Assembly: GCF_001444405.1 (NCBI RefSeq)
Contig: NZ_CP013187.1
Coordinates: 1,612,001-1,676,000, forward strand
Length of the DNA stretch: 64,000 nucleotides
Reading direction: 5' to 3'
Origin: Pseudoalteromonas phenolica
GTDB taxonomy: Bacteria > Pseudomonadota > Gammaproteobacteria > Enterobacterales > Alteromonadaceae
The notes under the pieces: model-generated
The model's input: only the letters and a program-made list of their open reading frames with translations
Told to the model about the DNA's origin: nothing
Databases searched by the model: none
Made by a program: the position numbers and the translations under genes
In this document: positions 30,872 to 39,477 of the stretch, in pieces
How the letters are laid out: each line of letters opens with the position of its first letter
Position numbering within the stretch: the first letter of the stretch is position 1

Positions 30872-31270
30872 ATGTATAAATACGCTGTTTTAATATTATT
30901 GCTTATTTCGAGCTTTAGTTTAGCTGCAAACAATGATGTTTTGTCTTTGGATAGAGTCGATGTCGGCCAAGTTAAATTTGCTTTTGAAAACGACTCAAAT
31001 ATATACCCAGACGAGAGTGAATTTAACATCGACCATTTTGTTTTGATGAGCAACGACAATGGTGAGCGATGGGGAATTTTAACCATTACCAACCAGTCGA
31101 GCGGTCGCAGAGAATTACAAGCAAAACACATCATGGCGTTGTTTGCAGACGGCTCTAGGTATTCTCCAGTAAACTTTAAACAACAATTCAATGGCAATGA
31201 GACACAGTCTATTACTTTGAATTTTGGCGAAAACAAGTTTCCGATCTTATCCGTTTACACGAGAAATTAA
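30872..31270 (+). CDS. Small secreted protein of unknown function
   Basis: The protein is 132 residues with a signal peptide (MYKYAVLILLLISSFSLAANN). The mature part is acidic in its first half (FENDSNIYPDESEFNIDHF) and has beta-type segments (RWGILTITNQSSGRRELQAK, SITLNF). It has no cysteines and no recognised motif. It may fold as a small immunoglobulin-like sandwich. It lies just past the phnX operon, and its stop overlaps the stop of the broken binding-protein gene by 4 bases. Confidence 0.65.
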   Translation: MYKYAVLILLLISSFSLAANNDVLSLDRVDVGQVKFAFENDSNIYPDESEFNIDHFVLMSNDNGERWGILTITNQSSGRRELQAKHIMALFADGSRYSPVNFKQQFNGNETQSITLNFGENKFPILSVYTRN

Positions 31271-32277
31271 TAATTGATTGTGCAGGTTTCAAAGTTAAAT
31301 TGATCGCAAAGGTGATAATCTAAGTAATATTTATCCAGCTTAGGTTTAACGCCTTGCATTAGGTAGTTGTACATTAGCTCGGCGCTTTTCCTTCCCATCT
31401 CGAATGGCTTTTGTCCTAAATTCACAGTTGATAGACCCTGCTTAAGCGCATCAAGTTGAATTTGCTCTGTGTCAGCAGAGATGATCACAAAGCCGCCATC
31501 GCTAATTTTATTTTTTGCTGCTTTCATTGTTTCTATGTACTCAGGATTAAACTGAGCAAATCCAGCTACAGCCAAGAAGATTGGTGGATTCTTTAGTGAA
31601 GAAAAACGCTTAACTTGTTCCAAAGAAGCATGTCTTTTCCCCATGGTATAAAGCGGGCAGCGAGGATGCTCTTCCCAACCGCTATTGCCAGACAGACGCT
31701 TTTTACTTTGACCTGATAATGCATGGCGCACCCCTGCAAGTCGGGCATTGAGATTTGGCGTAGTTTGATGCCCAGACTGCAGACAAATGCTTTGCTTTTC
31801 AGCTGTTTTGTATTTTTTTGCTAATTTTCCTAAAGCGATACCAAAGTCAAAATTATTCGTACCAATGTAAGCAAGCCTGTATTGCTGATGTTTAGGCAAT
31901 AAATCTGAGTCGAATGTGAGAACTGGAATATTTTTCTTCTTTAGGTTTTTGAGGGCATGAGTAACTAAGTATTCAGAGTCAGTGGTTGAGACTAAAAAGG
32001 CGTCCACATTTTGATCTGCTAATTCATTGATAACGAGAGATTGGGTTCTTACATCTTGGTAATCATCAGCGCCATCGTAAATACATTTAAGGTTATTAAC
32101 CTTGCTTGCAAAATTTAGGCAGCCTTTGAAAGATTGTTCGTAAAATTAATCATTTTTGGTTTTACCTATAACTGCAATTGTGAATTGTTCGTTTGCATAA
32201 GTTTGGTTCAAAGCACAACAAAGCAAAGTCATAACACAGATACATAAGTAAAAAAATTGACGAAAAGATAATTCCAT
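31267..32277 (-). pseudogene. Periplasmic sugar-type binding protein gene broken by one stop codon
   Basis: The intact-length frame runs from ATG 32277 to 31267 (337 codons) and begins with a signal peptide (FFYLCICVMTLLCCALNQTY). Codon 44 is TAA (32146-32148, minus strand) between EQFTIAVIGKTKND and FYEQSFKGCLNFAS. The frame is unchanged on both sides, so this is a single nonsense mutation. The rest reads as a Peripla_BP_4 / LacI-type solute-binding domain (VDAFLVSTTDSEYL, IPVLTFDSD, RLAYIGTNNFDFGIALGKLA). An internal restart would lack the signal peptide. Such proteins bind sugars or autoinducer-like ligands for transporters or sensor kinases. Confidence 0.8.
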
Positions 32278-32535
32278 TAATCAGACTTCAATAAGGTTAA
32301 AATGACGACTTTGAAATAAGTATACATAATAAAATCACATAACGACTGTACCGGAAAATATTTATTTGTGTAAGCAAGTGTTTCTGAATTATTTAACGTT
32401 AATATCTCAGATTAAACATAAGTAATGAGACAAAGAATTAGCTTTATTAAAAATATTTCTAGATTCTGTTTGTCATAAAACTGAAGTAAGCTAGAACTGT
32501 TCTGATAAATAAATTGTTATTGAAATAAGTTGCTT
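32278..32535. other. AT-rich intergenic region before the GntR/UTRA gene
   Basis: No gene is seen. It separates the divergent binding-protein pseudogene and the regulator gene. A short palindrome AGAACTGTTCT (32493-32503) lies 33 bases before the regulator start and could be a regulatory site. It does not match the HutC-type operators at 24261 and 34439. Confidence 0.4.
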
Positions 32536-33228
32536 ATGTTGTTGTATCAAGTCATCCGAAATCATATTCAAAATCTTGTTAATGAGGGACGGTTAAATGC
32601 CGGTTCTAAACTTCCTTCAGAGCGCAGCTTACAAGAGCAATTCAATTCTACGAGGATCACGGTAAGAGAAGCGCTGGCTAGGTTAGAATCGGAAGGGGTA
32701 ATTTACAGCCAAAAACGTAAAGGGTGGTTTGTTACTCCAGAGAAACTAAAGTGGCACCCTGCACGTAAAGTGAATTTTAATGCGTTATCTGAATCACAAG
32801 GGTTTGTGCCCTCTACCAAAGTTATTGAACTGATGACCCCTTCTAATGAGCACAGCATTGCATCTTTTCACTTTGATGATAAGCCAATTTATAAACTGAC
32901 CCGAGCTCGATATTTAGATGGAAGAGGTGTATTAGTTGAAGAAATTCACTGTCTTGCAGCGCGTTTTAATCATTTAGAAAAACAAGTTTTAAATGGATCA
33001 ATCACTGATGTTATGAAACAGCACTATCAGGTTGATGTTTCTCATGAACAGTGCAACATCAGTGTCACTGTGCTCCCCGATTATGCCGCTGAAATACTGG
33101 AAAAGAACAGCGGCACGCCTTGCTTAAAAGTGCAAAGAGCGCGTTATGACAACGAAGACAACTTGGTCGACTTTAATTTAGAGTTCTGGTTACATGATTG
33201 CATTGAAATGGTGGTGGAAGGAAGTTAA
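32536..33228 (+). CDS. GntR/HutC-family regulator with UTRA domain, probable AEP regulator
   Basis: The protein is 230 residues from the ATG at 32536. The N-terminal winged helix (about 1-70) has KLPSERSLQEQFNSTRITVR followed by EALARLESEGV; residues 85-225 form a UTRA effector domain (YKLTRARYLDGRGVLVEEIH, LKVQRARYDNEDNLVDFNLE). HutC-type regulators bind TGGTNTANACCA palindromes and are released by small metabolites. Two such sites precede the receptor operon and phnW in this window, so it probably represses both until a phosphonate is present. Regulator-site pairing is inferred. Confidence 0.88.
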   Translation: MLLYQVIRNHIQNLVNEGRLNAGSKLPSERSLQEQFNSTRITVREALARLESEGVIYSQKRKGWFVTPEKLKWHPARKVNFNALSESQGFVPSTKVIELMTPSNEHSIASFHFDDKPIYKLTRARYLDGRGVLVEEIHCLAARFNHLEKQVLNGSITDVMKQHYQVDVSHEQCNISVTVLPDYAAEILEKNSGTPCLKVQRARYDNEDNLVDFNLEFWLHDCIEMVVEGS

Positions 33229-33254
33229 AACTTGGAAGATTTTGGATAACGAAA

Positions 33255-33297
33255 AAAGCAAAAGCGATTGATTATTTATAAATATGCTTTTGCTTTA
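33255..33297 (+). terminator. Hairpin after the GntR/UTRA gene
   Basis: AAAGCAAAAGC pairs with GCTTTTGCTTT across an AT-rich loop of about 18 bases. It follows the regulator stop and precedes the convergent phnW stop, so it is a plausible though loose terminator. Confidence 0.55.
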
Positions 33298-33333
33298 CTT
33301 TCCGGGAAATTTTTCAATTAAAGATAATAAAGA

Positions 33334-34428
33334 CTACCAGTATTTCGCTTCATAAACGGCTTGAAGTAAGCCTTCTATGTCTTTTTGATACACTTCACCA
33401 ATGTTGCCTATTCTAAAGCAATCAGCGTCTGAAACTTTTCCTGGATAGATAACGTAGCCAAGCGACTTTAGCCTTTCATAAAATTGTTTAAAGTCATATT
33501 CAGGTTCGTTAGGTGAATAAAACGAGGTAATTATTGGTGAATGAAAAAGAGCGGGCAAAAGTGTCTCAAAGCCCAGTTCTTTCATACCATTGACAAGTAA
33601 CGATTGGTTCGATTTATAGCGGTTATACCTTGCTGCAATACCACCTTCACTTTCAAGTTCAATCAGTGCTTGAGAAAATGCTCTCACTACGTGTGTAGGT
33701 GAAGTAAAACGCCATTTACCTCTGTTTTGCTCCATAGTCTGCCATTGTTCATACAGATCTAGAGAAAGTGAACGGGCATTACCTTGACACTGTGAAATCA
33801 AAGAGTCTTTGCAGATCACAAAACCAAAGCCAGGGACACCCTGAATGCACTTATTTGAAGAGCTAATTAAAACATCAACTCCTAGCTTTATCATATCAAT
33901 GGGAATACCACCGAAACTACTCATTGCATCAAGAATAAACGTTTTGTTGTAGCGAGTCACAAGCTCGGCAACTGCTTCCAATGGATTAAGCATGCCTGTT
34001 GTCGTTTCGCAATGAACCATAGCAACATGGCTAATGTGTGGGTTTTCTTGAAGCGTTTGCTCAATTAGGTCAATGTCAGGATAGTGGGTCTCTGCAAAGT
34101 CTAGACTAATGAAATTGATGTTGAGATAGTCTGAGATTTGATTAATACGTGCACCATAAGCACCATTGTTAATAACAAGTAAGGTGTCTTTTCTAGAGGT
34201 AAAAGTCCCTAGAGCCGCTTCAACCGACGCTGTGCCACTGCCTTGCATTAAAGTGGCAGTTAATAATTCAGTGCTACCTGCAAGAGAACATAATTGAGTT
34301 CTAATTTTTTCAACAACCTCTAGGTTGTAATCGTCGTCCCAAGTACACCAATCTTGTAACATGGCTTCTTTTACTGTTTTGGATGTACTGAGGGGCCCTG
34401 GGGTAAGTAATAAATAGTTATTTTTCAT
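33334..34428 (-). CDS. phnW: 2-aminoethylphosphonate--pyruvate transaminase
   Basis: The protein is 364 residues from the ATG at 34428 (GGAG 6 bases upstream); a 13-codon extension would read through the operator and is rejected. Family signature LLTPGPLSTSKTVKEAM opens the protein, and the PLP-binding Lys193 is in SSSNKCIQGVPGFGFVI. HCETTTGMLNPLEAV and FILDAMSSFGG complete the fold-type I aminotransferase pattern. It converts AEP and pyruvate to phosphonoacetaldehyde and alanine, the substrate of PhnX. A HutC-type operator lies 11 bases upstream of the start. Confidence 0.95.
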   Translation of the reverse strand: MKNNYLLLTPGPLSTSKTVKEAMLQDWCTWDDDYNLEVVEKIRTQLCSLAGSTELLTATLMQGSGTASVEAALGTFTSRKDTLLVINNGAYGARINQISDYLNINFISLDFAETHYPDIDLIEQTLQENPHISHVAMVHCETTTGMLNPLEAVAELVTRYNKTFILDAMSSFGGIPIDMIKLGVDVLISSSNKCIQGVPGFGFVICKDSLISQCQGNARSLSLDLYEQWQTMEQNRGKWRFTSPTHVVRAFSQALIELESEGGIAARYNRYKSNQSLLVNGMKELGFETLLPALFHSPIITSFYSPNEPEYDFKQFYERLKSLGYVIYPGKVSDADCFRIGNIGEVYQKDIEGLLQAVYEAKYW

Positions 34429-34438
34429 AAAAACTCCA

Positions 34439-34454
34439 TCTGGTCTATACCAGT
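34439..34454. promoter_or_regulatory. HutC-type GntR operator before phnW
   Basis: Plus strand TCTGGTCTATACCAGT contains the perfect core TGGTNTANACCA. It differs by three bases from the site at 24261-24276 when aligned on the minus strand. It sits 11-26 bases upstream of the phnW start codon, where a bound repressor would block transcription. Confidence 0.78.
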
Positions 34455-34599
34455 AATTAGAGCACATTTTTTATGATATTTTGATGATGAAATTATGACA
34501 GTTTGCGATAGACTAACTGAACTTATCGGGTTAAAAATAACTGTTCATTATGAAATATAAGACTAAAATTATAATAATTGATTAAGTTTGAAAAATTAT

Positions 34600-35340
34600 A
34601 TGCTCCAACGATTTTTGCTTTTAATCTGTGTAATTGCTTGCACGAGCGCTCAAGCAACTACGCTCAAGTTTTGCTATGAGAGCAAAGAGCTTTTGCCGCA
34701 TTATCGTGGCGAAGGCGTTATAGTGCCTTCAGAAAGACCCGGTGCAGCAATTGAAATTATTCAAGCACTTGATCGCAAAGTAGAAAATATTAAAGTTGAG
34801 TTTATCCGTGAGCCCTGGAAACGCTGCTTGAATGACTTAAAACTAGGCAAAGTTGATGCTTTAATTGCTCGTCATTCAACTGGTCGAGAAGGCTTCGCGA
34901 AATACCCTAAAAATCAAAGTGGAGATTTAGACCCTAATAAATCTGTATCAACAAGTGCGACTTGTTTCATTCATAAGAAGAATTTGCCATTAGAGTGGGA
35001 TGGAAAGACCCTTAAAATGGATCTTCCACAAGGGATTGCGATTCCTAGAGGTTACTCATTGGTAGATGATTTGAAAAAGAAGGGCTTTCAGATATACGAA
35101 ACAGTCTCGGTTAGGAAAGCTCATGACCTATTATTCAGCGGTCGAGTAGGCACTACTTTGGGGGATTGCAATAATAAAACGCTTCCAAGCGGGTTTATTG
35201 AAAACAAGCATCCAATAATAGAGACATATGGTTATCTGGTATTCAGCCATCAGTTTTATTCGTTTTATCCTGACTTGACAGAATCAATATGGAATGAGCT
35301 ACAGCAAATTGATGATAAGGCATATTACAATAAGTACTAG
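34600..35340 (+). CDS. Periplasmic solute-binding protein, SBP_bac_3-like
   Basis: The protein is 246 residues from the ATG at 34600 (a TTG four codons earlier is possible). A signal peptide MLQRFLLLICVIACTSAQA is followed by TLKFCYESKELLPHYRGEG and PGAAIEIIQALDRKVENIKV, then EPWKRCLNDLKLGKVDALIA: the family-3 binding-protein pattern in which a small polar ligand sits between two lobes. No transporter genes are adjacent; many such stand-alone proteins in marine Gammaproteobacteria have unknown roles. A further paralog-type gene occurs at 59579. Confidence 0.8.
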   Translation: MLQRFLLLICVIACTSAQATTLKFCYESKELLPHYRGEGVIVPSERPGAAIEIIQALDRKVENIKVEFIREPWKRCLNDLKLGKVDALIARHSTGREGFAKYPKNQSGDLDPNKSVSTSATCFIHKKNLPLEWDGKTLKMDLPQGIAIPRGYSLVDDLKKKGFQIYETVSVRKAHDLLFSGRVGTTLGDCNNKTLPSGFIENKHPIIETYGYLVFSHQFYSFYPDLTESIWNELQQIDDKAYYNKY

Positions 35341-35696
35341 AATGATCTTAATTGATCTTGCCTTACCAAATGAGCAAGTTTGCATATGGTAATGTACTCA
35401 TCATCTTCAAGAAGAATGGGGGATGGCTCTATAAGCTGAAACTTAAAATTTTTCCTATTTTTGTTACATTCAATCCAAAATTCTTGATCGCCATCATCAT
35501 ATACAAATATAGTTTGCTTATTAGTGATGTTGATTTTTTCTATATGATTATCGACCATATATTTAATAGATGCATGAATAAAATCGACGGTTTCAAAAAA
35601 CTTTTTAGGGTTTTTATGAAAAAGATCTTTTTGCCTCTCATCGAGTGCATGTTCTGGTGGGATAGGTAGGTTTAAGGTTTCTTTTTCTAAGTACAT
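35337..35696 (-). CDS. Hypothetical cytoplasmic protein, 119 aa
   Basis: The start is set at the ATG 35696 because GGAG lies 6 bases upstream; a TTG four codons earlier lacks a site. The chain is acidic and hydrophilic without a signal peptide (MYLEKETLNLPIPPEHALDE ... FFETVDFIHASIKYMVDNH ... TIFVYDDGDQEFWIECNKN). It looks like a small alpha/beta protein, but no family is recognised. Its stop overlaps by 4 bases with the stop of the convergent binding-protein gene. Confidence 0.6.
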   Translation of the reverse strand: MYLEKETLNLPIPPEHALDERQKDLFHKNPKKFFETVDFIHASIKYMVDNHIEKINITNKQTIFVYDDGDQEFWIECNKNRKNFKFQLIEPSPILLEDDEYITICKLAHLVRQDQLRSF

Positions 35697-35787
35697 GTAT
35701 CGCTCCAAATAGAGTGAATTTGTACGTTTTAGGTGAGTATTTGGATTGCTAAATCTTAAACTTTTAGCAATCCAAATCTGAGTCTCG

Positions 35788-36891
35788 TTATTTGATCCCT
35801 CTTAGAATGTTGTCAATTTCTTTGGCTCTTTCAGACTTGACAGTTTGTTCTGCGAGCGTTGGTTTTTGTAACAAAAAACCTTGATAATAATCTGTACCAA
35901 ATGATTTTAATATTTCAAATTCGCCTTGAGTCTCAATACCTTCAGCGATCACTTTGATGTTATTGTCTTTAGCGATATGAACTAAATGTTTAACTATGGT
36001 TTGCTTATAAGGGTCGGTATCCAAATCTCGTACTAAATCCATATCAATCTTTACATAATCAGGGCGATATTTATGCAACATATTTAACCCTGACCAACCT
36101 GAGCCTATATCATCTAGTGCGACACCGAACCCCGCATTTCTGTAGAAGTTTAAAATGCCACGCATTACAGACTCGTCCTGAACACTATGTGTTTCTGTAA
36201 TCTCAAAAACAACATCTTCGGGTTTTATGCCCAAGGCATTAATTGCTGAAGCTGTGGCTCTCAAACAATAAGAGGGATCATATACACTTGAGGGGTCAAA
36301 ATTAATGAATAGCTTGCCATCTAATTTAGCTTTGCTGAAATGAGAGACGGCAGAGCGTCTGGCAATTAAATCAATTGAATAAAGCAGATTTGAGCTCTCT
36401 GCTAGCTTAAAAACATGGGCTGGTGGCACAATGTTATTGAACTCATCTCTTATTCTAAAAAGTCCCTCGAACGCATATGGTTTTATATTATTATCTTCTA
36501 GTTTAAAAATTGGCTGAAAATGAGTCTCATAATTTTCTTTGTCAATGGACTCTGATATCCATGTACTGTTGAAACGGTTGATTAGAACATCTGCCGTGAC
36601 GATTTTCCCCATATCACTTATCGAAAGCTCACTACCGTCTGTTGTAGTTATCTTTGTACAAGCCAATTCAGAGGGCTCAAATTCACCATATAAACCAAAC
36701 AGGAAGCGTTTTATTTGCGCATGTTTAATCATGATAGCGAGACATTTGTCGTCTTTTTGTACTGCTTGATAATGATTTTGTCCACAAAAAACTATTGCCT
36801 TGTTTACACTTTCTAATGTTGGAAAGAATATCCAAAAACACGTTTCGTTGTAAAAATAACTTTCTATCTTTTCGCAATCTGCACAGTACAT
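35788..36891 (-). CDS. EAL-domain protein with N-terminal CxxC motif
   Basis: The protein is 367 residues. The N-terminal 115 residues begin MYCADCEKIESYFYNE, a CxxC region of unknown function. Residues about 120-355 are an EAL domain: the signature reads FEGLFR instead of E-A-L, but the catalytic Glu is kept. FINFDPSS, VFEITETHS, ALDDIGSGWS, YVKIDMDLVR, IAEGIET and YYQGFLLQKP follow. The metal- and c-di-GMP-binding residues thus look intact, so phosphodiesterase activity is plausible. No transmembrane or GGDEF domain is present. Confidence 0.88.
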   Translation of the reverse strand: MYCADCEKIESYFYNETCFWIFFPTLESVNKAIVFCGQNHYQAVQKDDKCLAIMIKHAQIKRFLFGLYGEFEPSELACTKITTTDGSELSISDMGKIVTADVLINRFNSTWISESIDKENYETHFQPIFKLEDNNIKPYAFEGLFRIRDEFNNIVPPAHVFKLAESSNLLYSIDLIARRSAVSHFSKAKLDGKLFINFDPSSVYDPSYCLRATASAINALGIKPEDVVFEITETHSVQDESVMRGILNFYRNAGFGVALDDIGSGWSGLNMLHKYRPDYVKIDMDLVRDLDTDPYKQTIVKHLVHIAKDNNIKVIAEGIETQGEFEILKSFGTDYYQGFLLQKPTLAEQTVKSERAKEIDNILRGIK

Positions 36892-37339
36892 CAGATGTCT
36901 CCTTTAAGAAAAACTTACTTAACTTACGGACTGATAATGAGTTTAGATCCACATGAAAGACTTGATAACGAAATCACTCAACTAAACTCATTATTTTAGA
37001 GTAATTAACCTGAGGTCTTGAAAATAAGCTTATCGCCAGCGGCTACTTTAAAGGTTAACGTGTTGAATTTACAGGCAATAGGCCAGCTATTGACGCGTAA
37101 ATTTGCTTTGCCTACGTGGATGTAGGTACCTTGGCAATAGCACGACGCGTGGGCAGTGTTATTGCTAAAAGTCTCCGGCTGCAGATTTGAAATAGCACTT
37201 ATTATATTAATATCAATACGTTAGTAAATTTCCTAATCAAAGCTCAGTTTATTTATTCAAAAATATTTGCATTTAATTTTTTTGAGCTTACACTTGTTCG
37301 CTCAATGGGCGTACACGTGTAAGCTAAAATGGTTTAGAC
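36892..37339. other. Intergenic region with a GC-richer relic frame
   Basis: About 450 bases separate the EAL gene and the ferredoxin-reductase gene. The centre (about 37010-37190) is clearly GC-richer than its surroundings and holds a start-less minus-strand open frame listed separately. The flanks are AT-rich and empty of recognisable signals. Confidence 0.5.
37005..37221 (-). pseudogene. Start-less open frame, possible gene remnant
   Basis: The minus-strand frame stays open for 71 codons, ending in TAA at 37005-37007, but contains no ATG, GTG or TTG. The middle reads LQPETFSNNTAHASCYCQGT, YIHVGKANLRVNSWPIACKF and NTLTFKVAAGDKLIFKTSG, with three Cys and a coding-like composition. It may be the 3' end of a lost gene whose start was deleted. 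No family is recognised; it could equally be non-coding. Confidence 0.35.
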
Positions 37340-38383
37340 ATGCAAAATATCTCACAATTTATTTCAAACAATTTATTTCACCACAAAGACTTAGCTGGTT
37401 ATTTTGAACCTGTGATGCAAGTTATTAAGCCTGCTTGGAGAAGCGGGTTTTTTCGCTCACAGGTTAAAGGTATTCGAGTACTTAGCGAAAATGCACTTAA
37501 AATAACCCTAAAACCAGAGAAAAAATGGCCAATTCATACAGCTGGCCAGCACATTTCTTTGACAATAGAGCAACAAGGTCGGCTGATTTCTCGAGTATTC
37601 ACCATTGCGTCTGGGGCGAAAAAATTAAAAGAAACGGGTTTGATTGATCTGGTGATCCGCACTCATGATAAGGGTAACTTCACTCCGTATCTTGGTGAGT
37701 TAGCTATGAACAGCTGGGTTAATATTTCCGAGCCGATGGGAGAATTCATATTTGATGAGCAAAGCAATCATACGACATTTTTAGCTGGTGGCTCCGGCAT
37801 TACCCCATTCATAGCAATGTTGGATGACTTACAGGAAAACACGCAGAAACACATTCATTTACTGTATTACGCTAAGCCTAACTCGCATTTAATGGTGGAT
37901 GTTTTAGAGAAATTTTTGATCAGGCTTCCTAATTTTAGTTTTGAACTACTTAATCGTAGTCAACACGGCTCATTTTCCAAGTTTGTTTCAATAGAACACA
38001 CCGATGAGCTCCTCGTTTGTGGGCCAGAAGAAATGTATGTTGAAGCTGAGGAATTCTGTAAGTCACGTCACATACCCTTCAGAGCTGAACACTTTCAAGC
38101 AATTAAGCCAACTAAATCCTTAAATGAAGCTGCAAGATTCACAGTAAAACTCAATCATGGTGACTTAGAAGTCAGTAATCAAGATTCATTATTAAGTGAA
38201 TTTCAATCGCACAATAAACCTGTGATGTATGGCTGTGGAATGGGTATTTGTCATCAATGTCAGTGCCTAAAAAAGAAAGGTATTGTTCGAGATATACGTG
38301 ATGGCAGTTTGTCAGACAATAGCGAAGAGCTGATCCAATTGTGTGTAACTCAAGCCGTGACAGATTTGGAGTTAGAACTATGA
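37340..38383 (+). CDS. Ferredoxin reductase with C-terminal 2Fe-2S domain, desaturase partner
   Basis: The protein is 347 residues. An FAD-binding barrel (HTAGQHISLTIEQQGRLISR, VFTIAS) is followed by an NAD(P)-binding domain (FLAGGSGITPFIAML, LLVCGPEEMY) and a plant-type 2Fe-2S domain, YGCGMGICHQCQC ... QLCVTQAV, with the four-Cys pattern complete. It passes electrons from NAD(P)H to the membrane desaturase encoded next, whose ATG overlaps its stop. The arrangement is like the Pseudomonas desC-desB operon. Confidence 0.92.
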   Translation: MQNISQFISNNLFHHKDLAGYFEPVMQVIKPAWRSGFFRSQVKGIRVLSENALKITLKPEKKWPIHTAGQHISLTIEQQGRLISRVFTIASGAKKLKETGLIDLVIRTHDKGNFTPYLGELAMNSWVNISEPMGEFIFDEQSNHTTFLAGGSGITPFIAMLDDLQENTQKHIHLLYYAKPNSHLMVDVLEKFLIRLPNFSFELLNRSQHGSFSKFVSIEHTDELLVCGPEEMYVEAEEFCKSRHIPFRAEHFQAIKPTKSLNEAARFTVKLNHGDLEVSNQDSLLSEFQSHNKPVMYGCGMGICHQCQCLKKKGIVRDIRDGSLSDNSEELIQLCVTQAVTDLELEL

Positions 38384-39432
38384 AACAAATAAATTTTGAA
38401 CAGTTAGCTTTGCAACTTGATGAAGTAAAACAACTAACACAGGCGAGAGTGGGACAAGATGATGCTAATTACATTCGTAAAGTCATTGTCTGGCAGAGAG
38501 TATTTGAGTGGAGCGGCAGAATTTTATTGATGTTAGGATTCTGGCAGCCGTTACTGTGGGTAGTGGGGGTCTTAAGTCTTGCGATCGGCAAGATCTTAGA
38601 CAACATGGAAATTGGTCATAACGTGATGCATGGTCAATACGATTGGATGAATGACAAGTTCATTAATTCTCGCGCCTATGAATGGGATATTGCTTGTGAT
38701 GGCAGTAGTTGGAACAGGGTACATAACTACGAACATCACACTTATACCAATATAATCGGTAAAGACAGAGATTTTGGTTATGGCCTTTTGAGGTTATCGA
38801 ATGACTTCAGGTGGCGTGTAAAAAACCTTTGGCAGTTTATTACTTACGTTTTATTGAGCGTGCTTTTTCAGTGGGGCGTGTCTTATCATGAGATGGCGGC
38901 TGAGCGGGTTTTCTTTGGTAAAAAGAAAGACAACCGAGATAATAAAGTATCACACGCAGAACTTAAAAAGCGCTTCTTTAGCAAAGGGGCTAAGCAATTG
39001 GTTAAAGATTATGTCATTTTCCCAATTCTAGCAGGGCCGCTCTTTCTATGGGTTTTTTGTGGTAATTTAGTCGCAAACTTATTAAGAAACTTATGGACTT
39101 CAACTATTATTTTTTGCGGGCATTTTACGGAGCATGTTCATACTTTTACCGAAGAAGAGTGTAAAAATGAAAGCAAAGGGCAGTGGTATTACCGTCAAGC
39201 TTTGGGCTCATCAAACCTCAAAGGCCGCAAATGGTTTCACATTTTAACAGGGCATTTAAGCTTTCAGATAGAACACCATTTGTTTCCAGACTTACCGGCG
39301 AAGCGATACCCAGAAATAGCCCCGAAAGTGCAACAAATCTTTCAGCAGCATGGTATTCACTACAATACGGGCGGATTTTGGCGCCAATACGGCTCAGTCT
39401 TAAAACGTATTATTCGATATTCATTTCCTTAG
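38380..39432 (+). CDS. Fatty acid desaturase, DesB-like
   Basis: The protein is 350 residues from the ATG at 38380 in the ATGA overlap with the reductase; the 13-codon upstream extension reads the reductase gene. The three His boxes that bind the di-iron centre are GHNVMHG, YEHHTY and IEHHLFPDLP, with paired hydrophobic segments (RILLMLGFWQPLLWVVGVLS and the region near 145-240). It introduces a double bond into acyl chains for membrane fluidity. Regiochemistry is not readable from sequence. Confidence 0.93.
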   Translation: MKQINFEQLALQLDEVKQLTQARVGQDDANYIRKVIVWQRVFEWSGRILLMLGFWQPLLWVVGVLSLAIGKILDNMEIGHNVMHGQYDWMNDKFINSRAYEWDIACDGSSWNRVHNYEHHTYTNIIGKDRDFGYGLLRLSNDFRWRVKNLWQFITYVLLSVLFQWGVSYHEMAAERVFFGKKKDNRDNKVSHAELKKRFFSKGAKQLVKDYVIFPILAGPLFLWVFCGNLVANLLRNLWTSTIIFCGHFTEHVHTFTEEECKNESKGQWYYRQALGSSNLKGRKWFHILTGHLSFQIEHHLFPDLPAKRYPEIAPKVQQIFQQHGIHYNTGGFWRQYGSVLKRIIRYSFP

Positions 39433-39477
39433 AAAAGCGACTCCCTCAGTTAAAATTTGGCTGAGGGAGATTTATCT

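Noticed and set aside
35352..35669. 105-codon plus-strand frame opposite the 119-residue hypothetical gene
   Set aside because: The minus-strand gene has a clean GGAG ribosome site and normal acidic soluble composition; the plus frame is Phe/Ile-rich as expected for its antisense shadow.
39183..39464. 93-codon frame overlapping the end of the desaturase gene
   Set aside because: It reads the desaturase histidine-box region in another frame and has no independent start signal.
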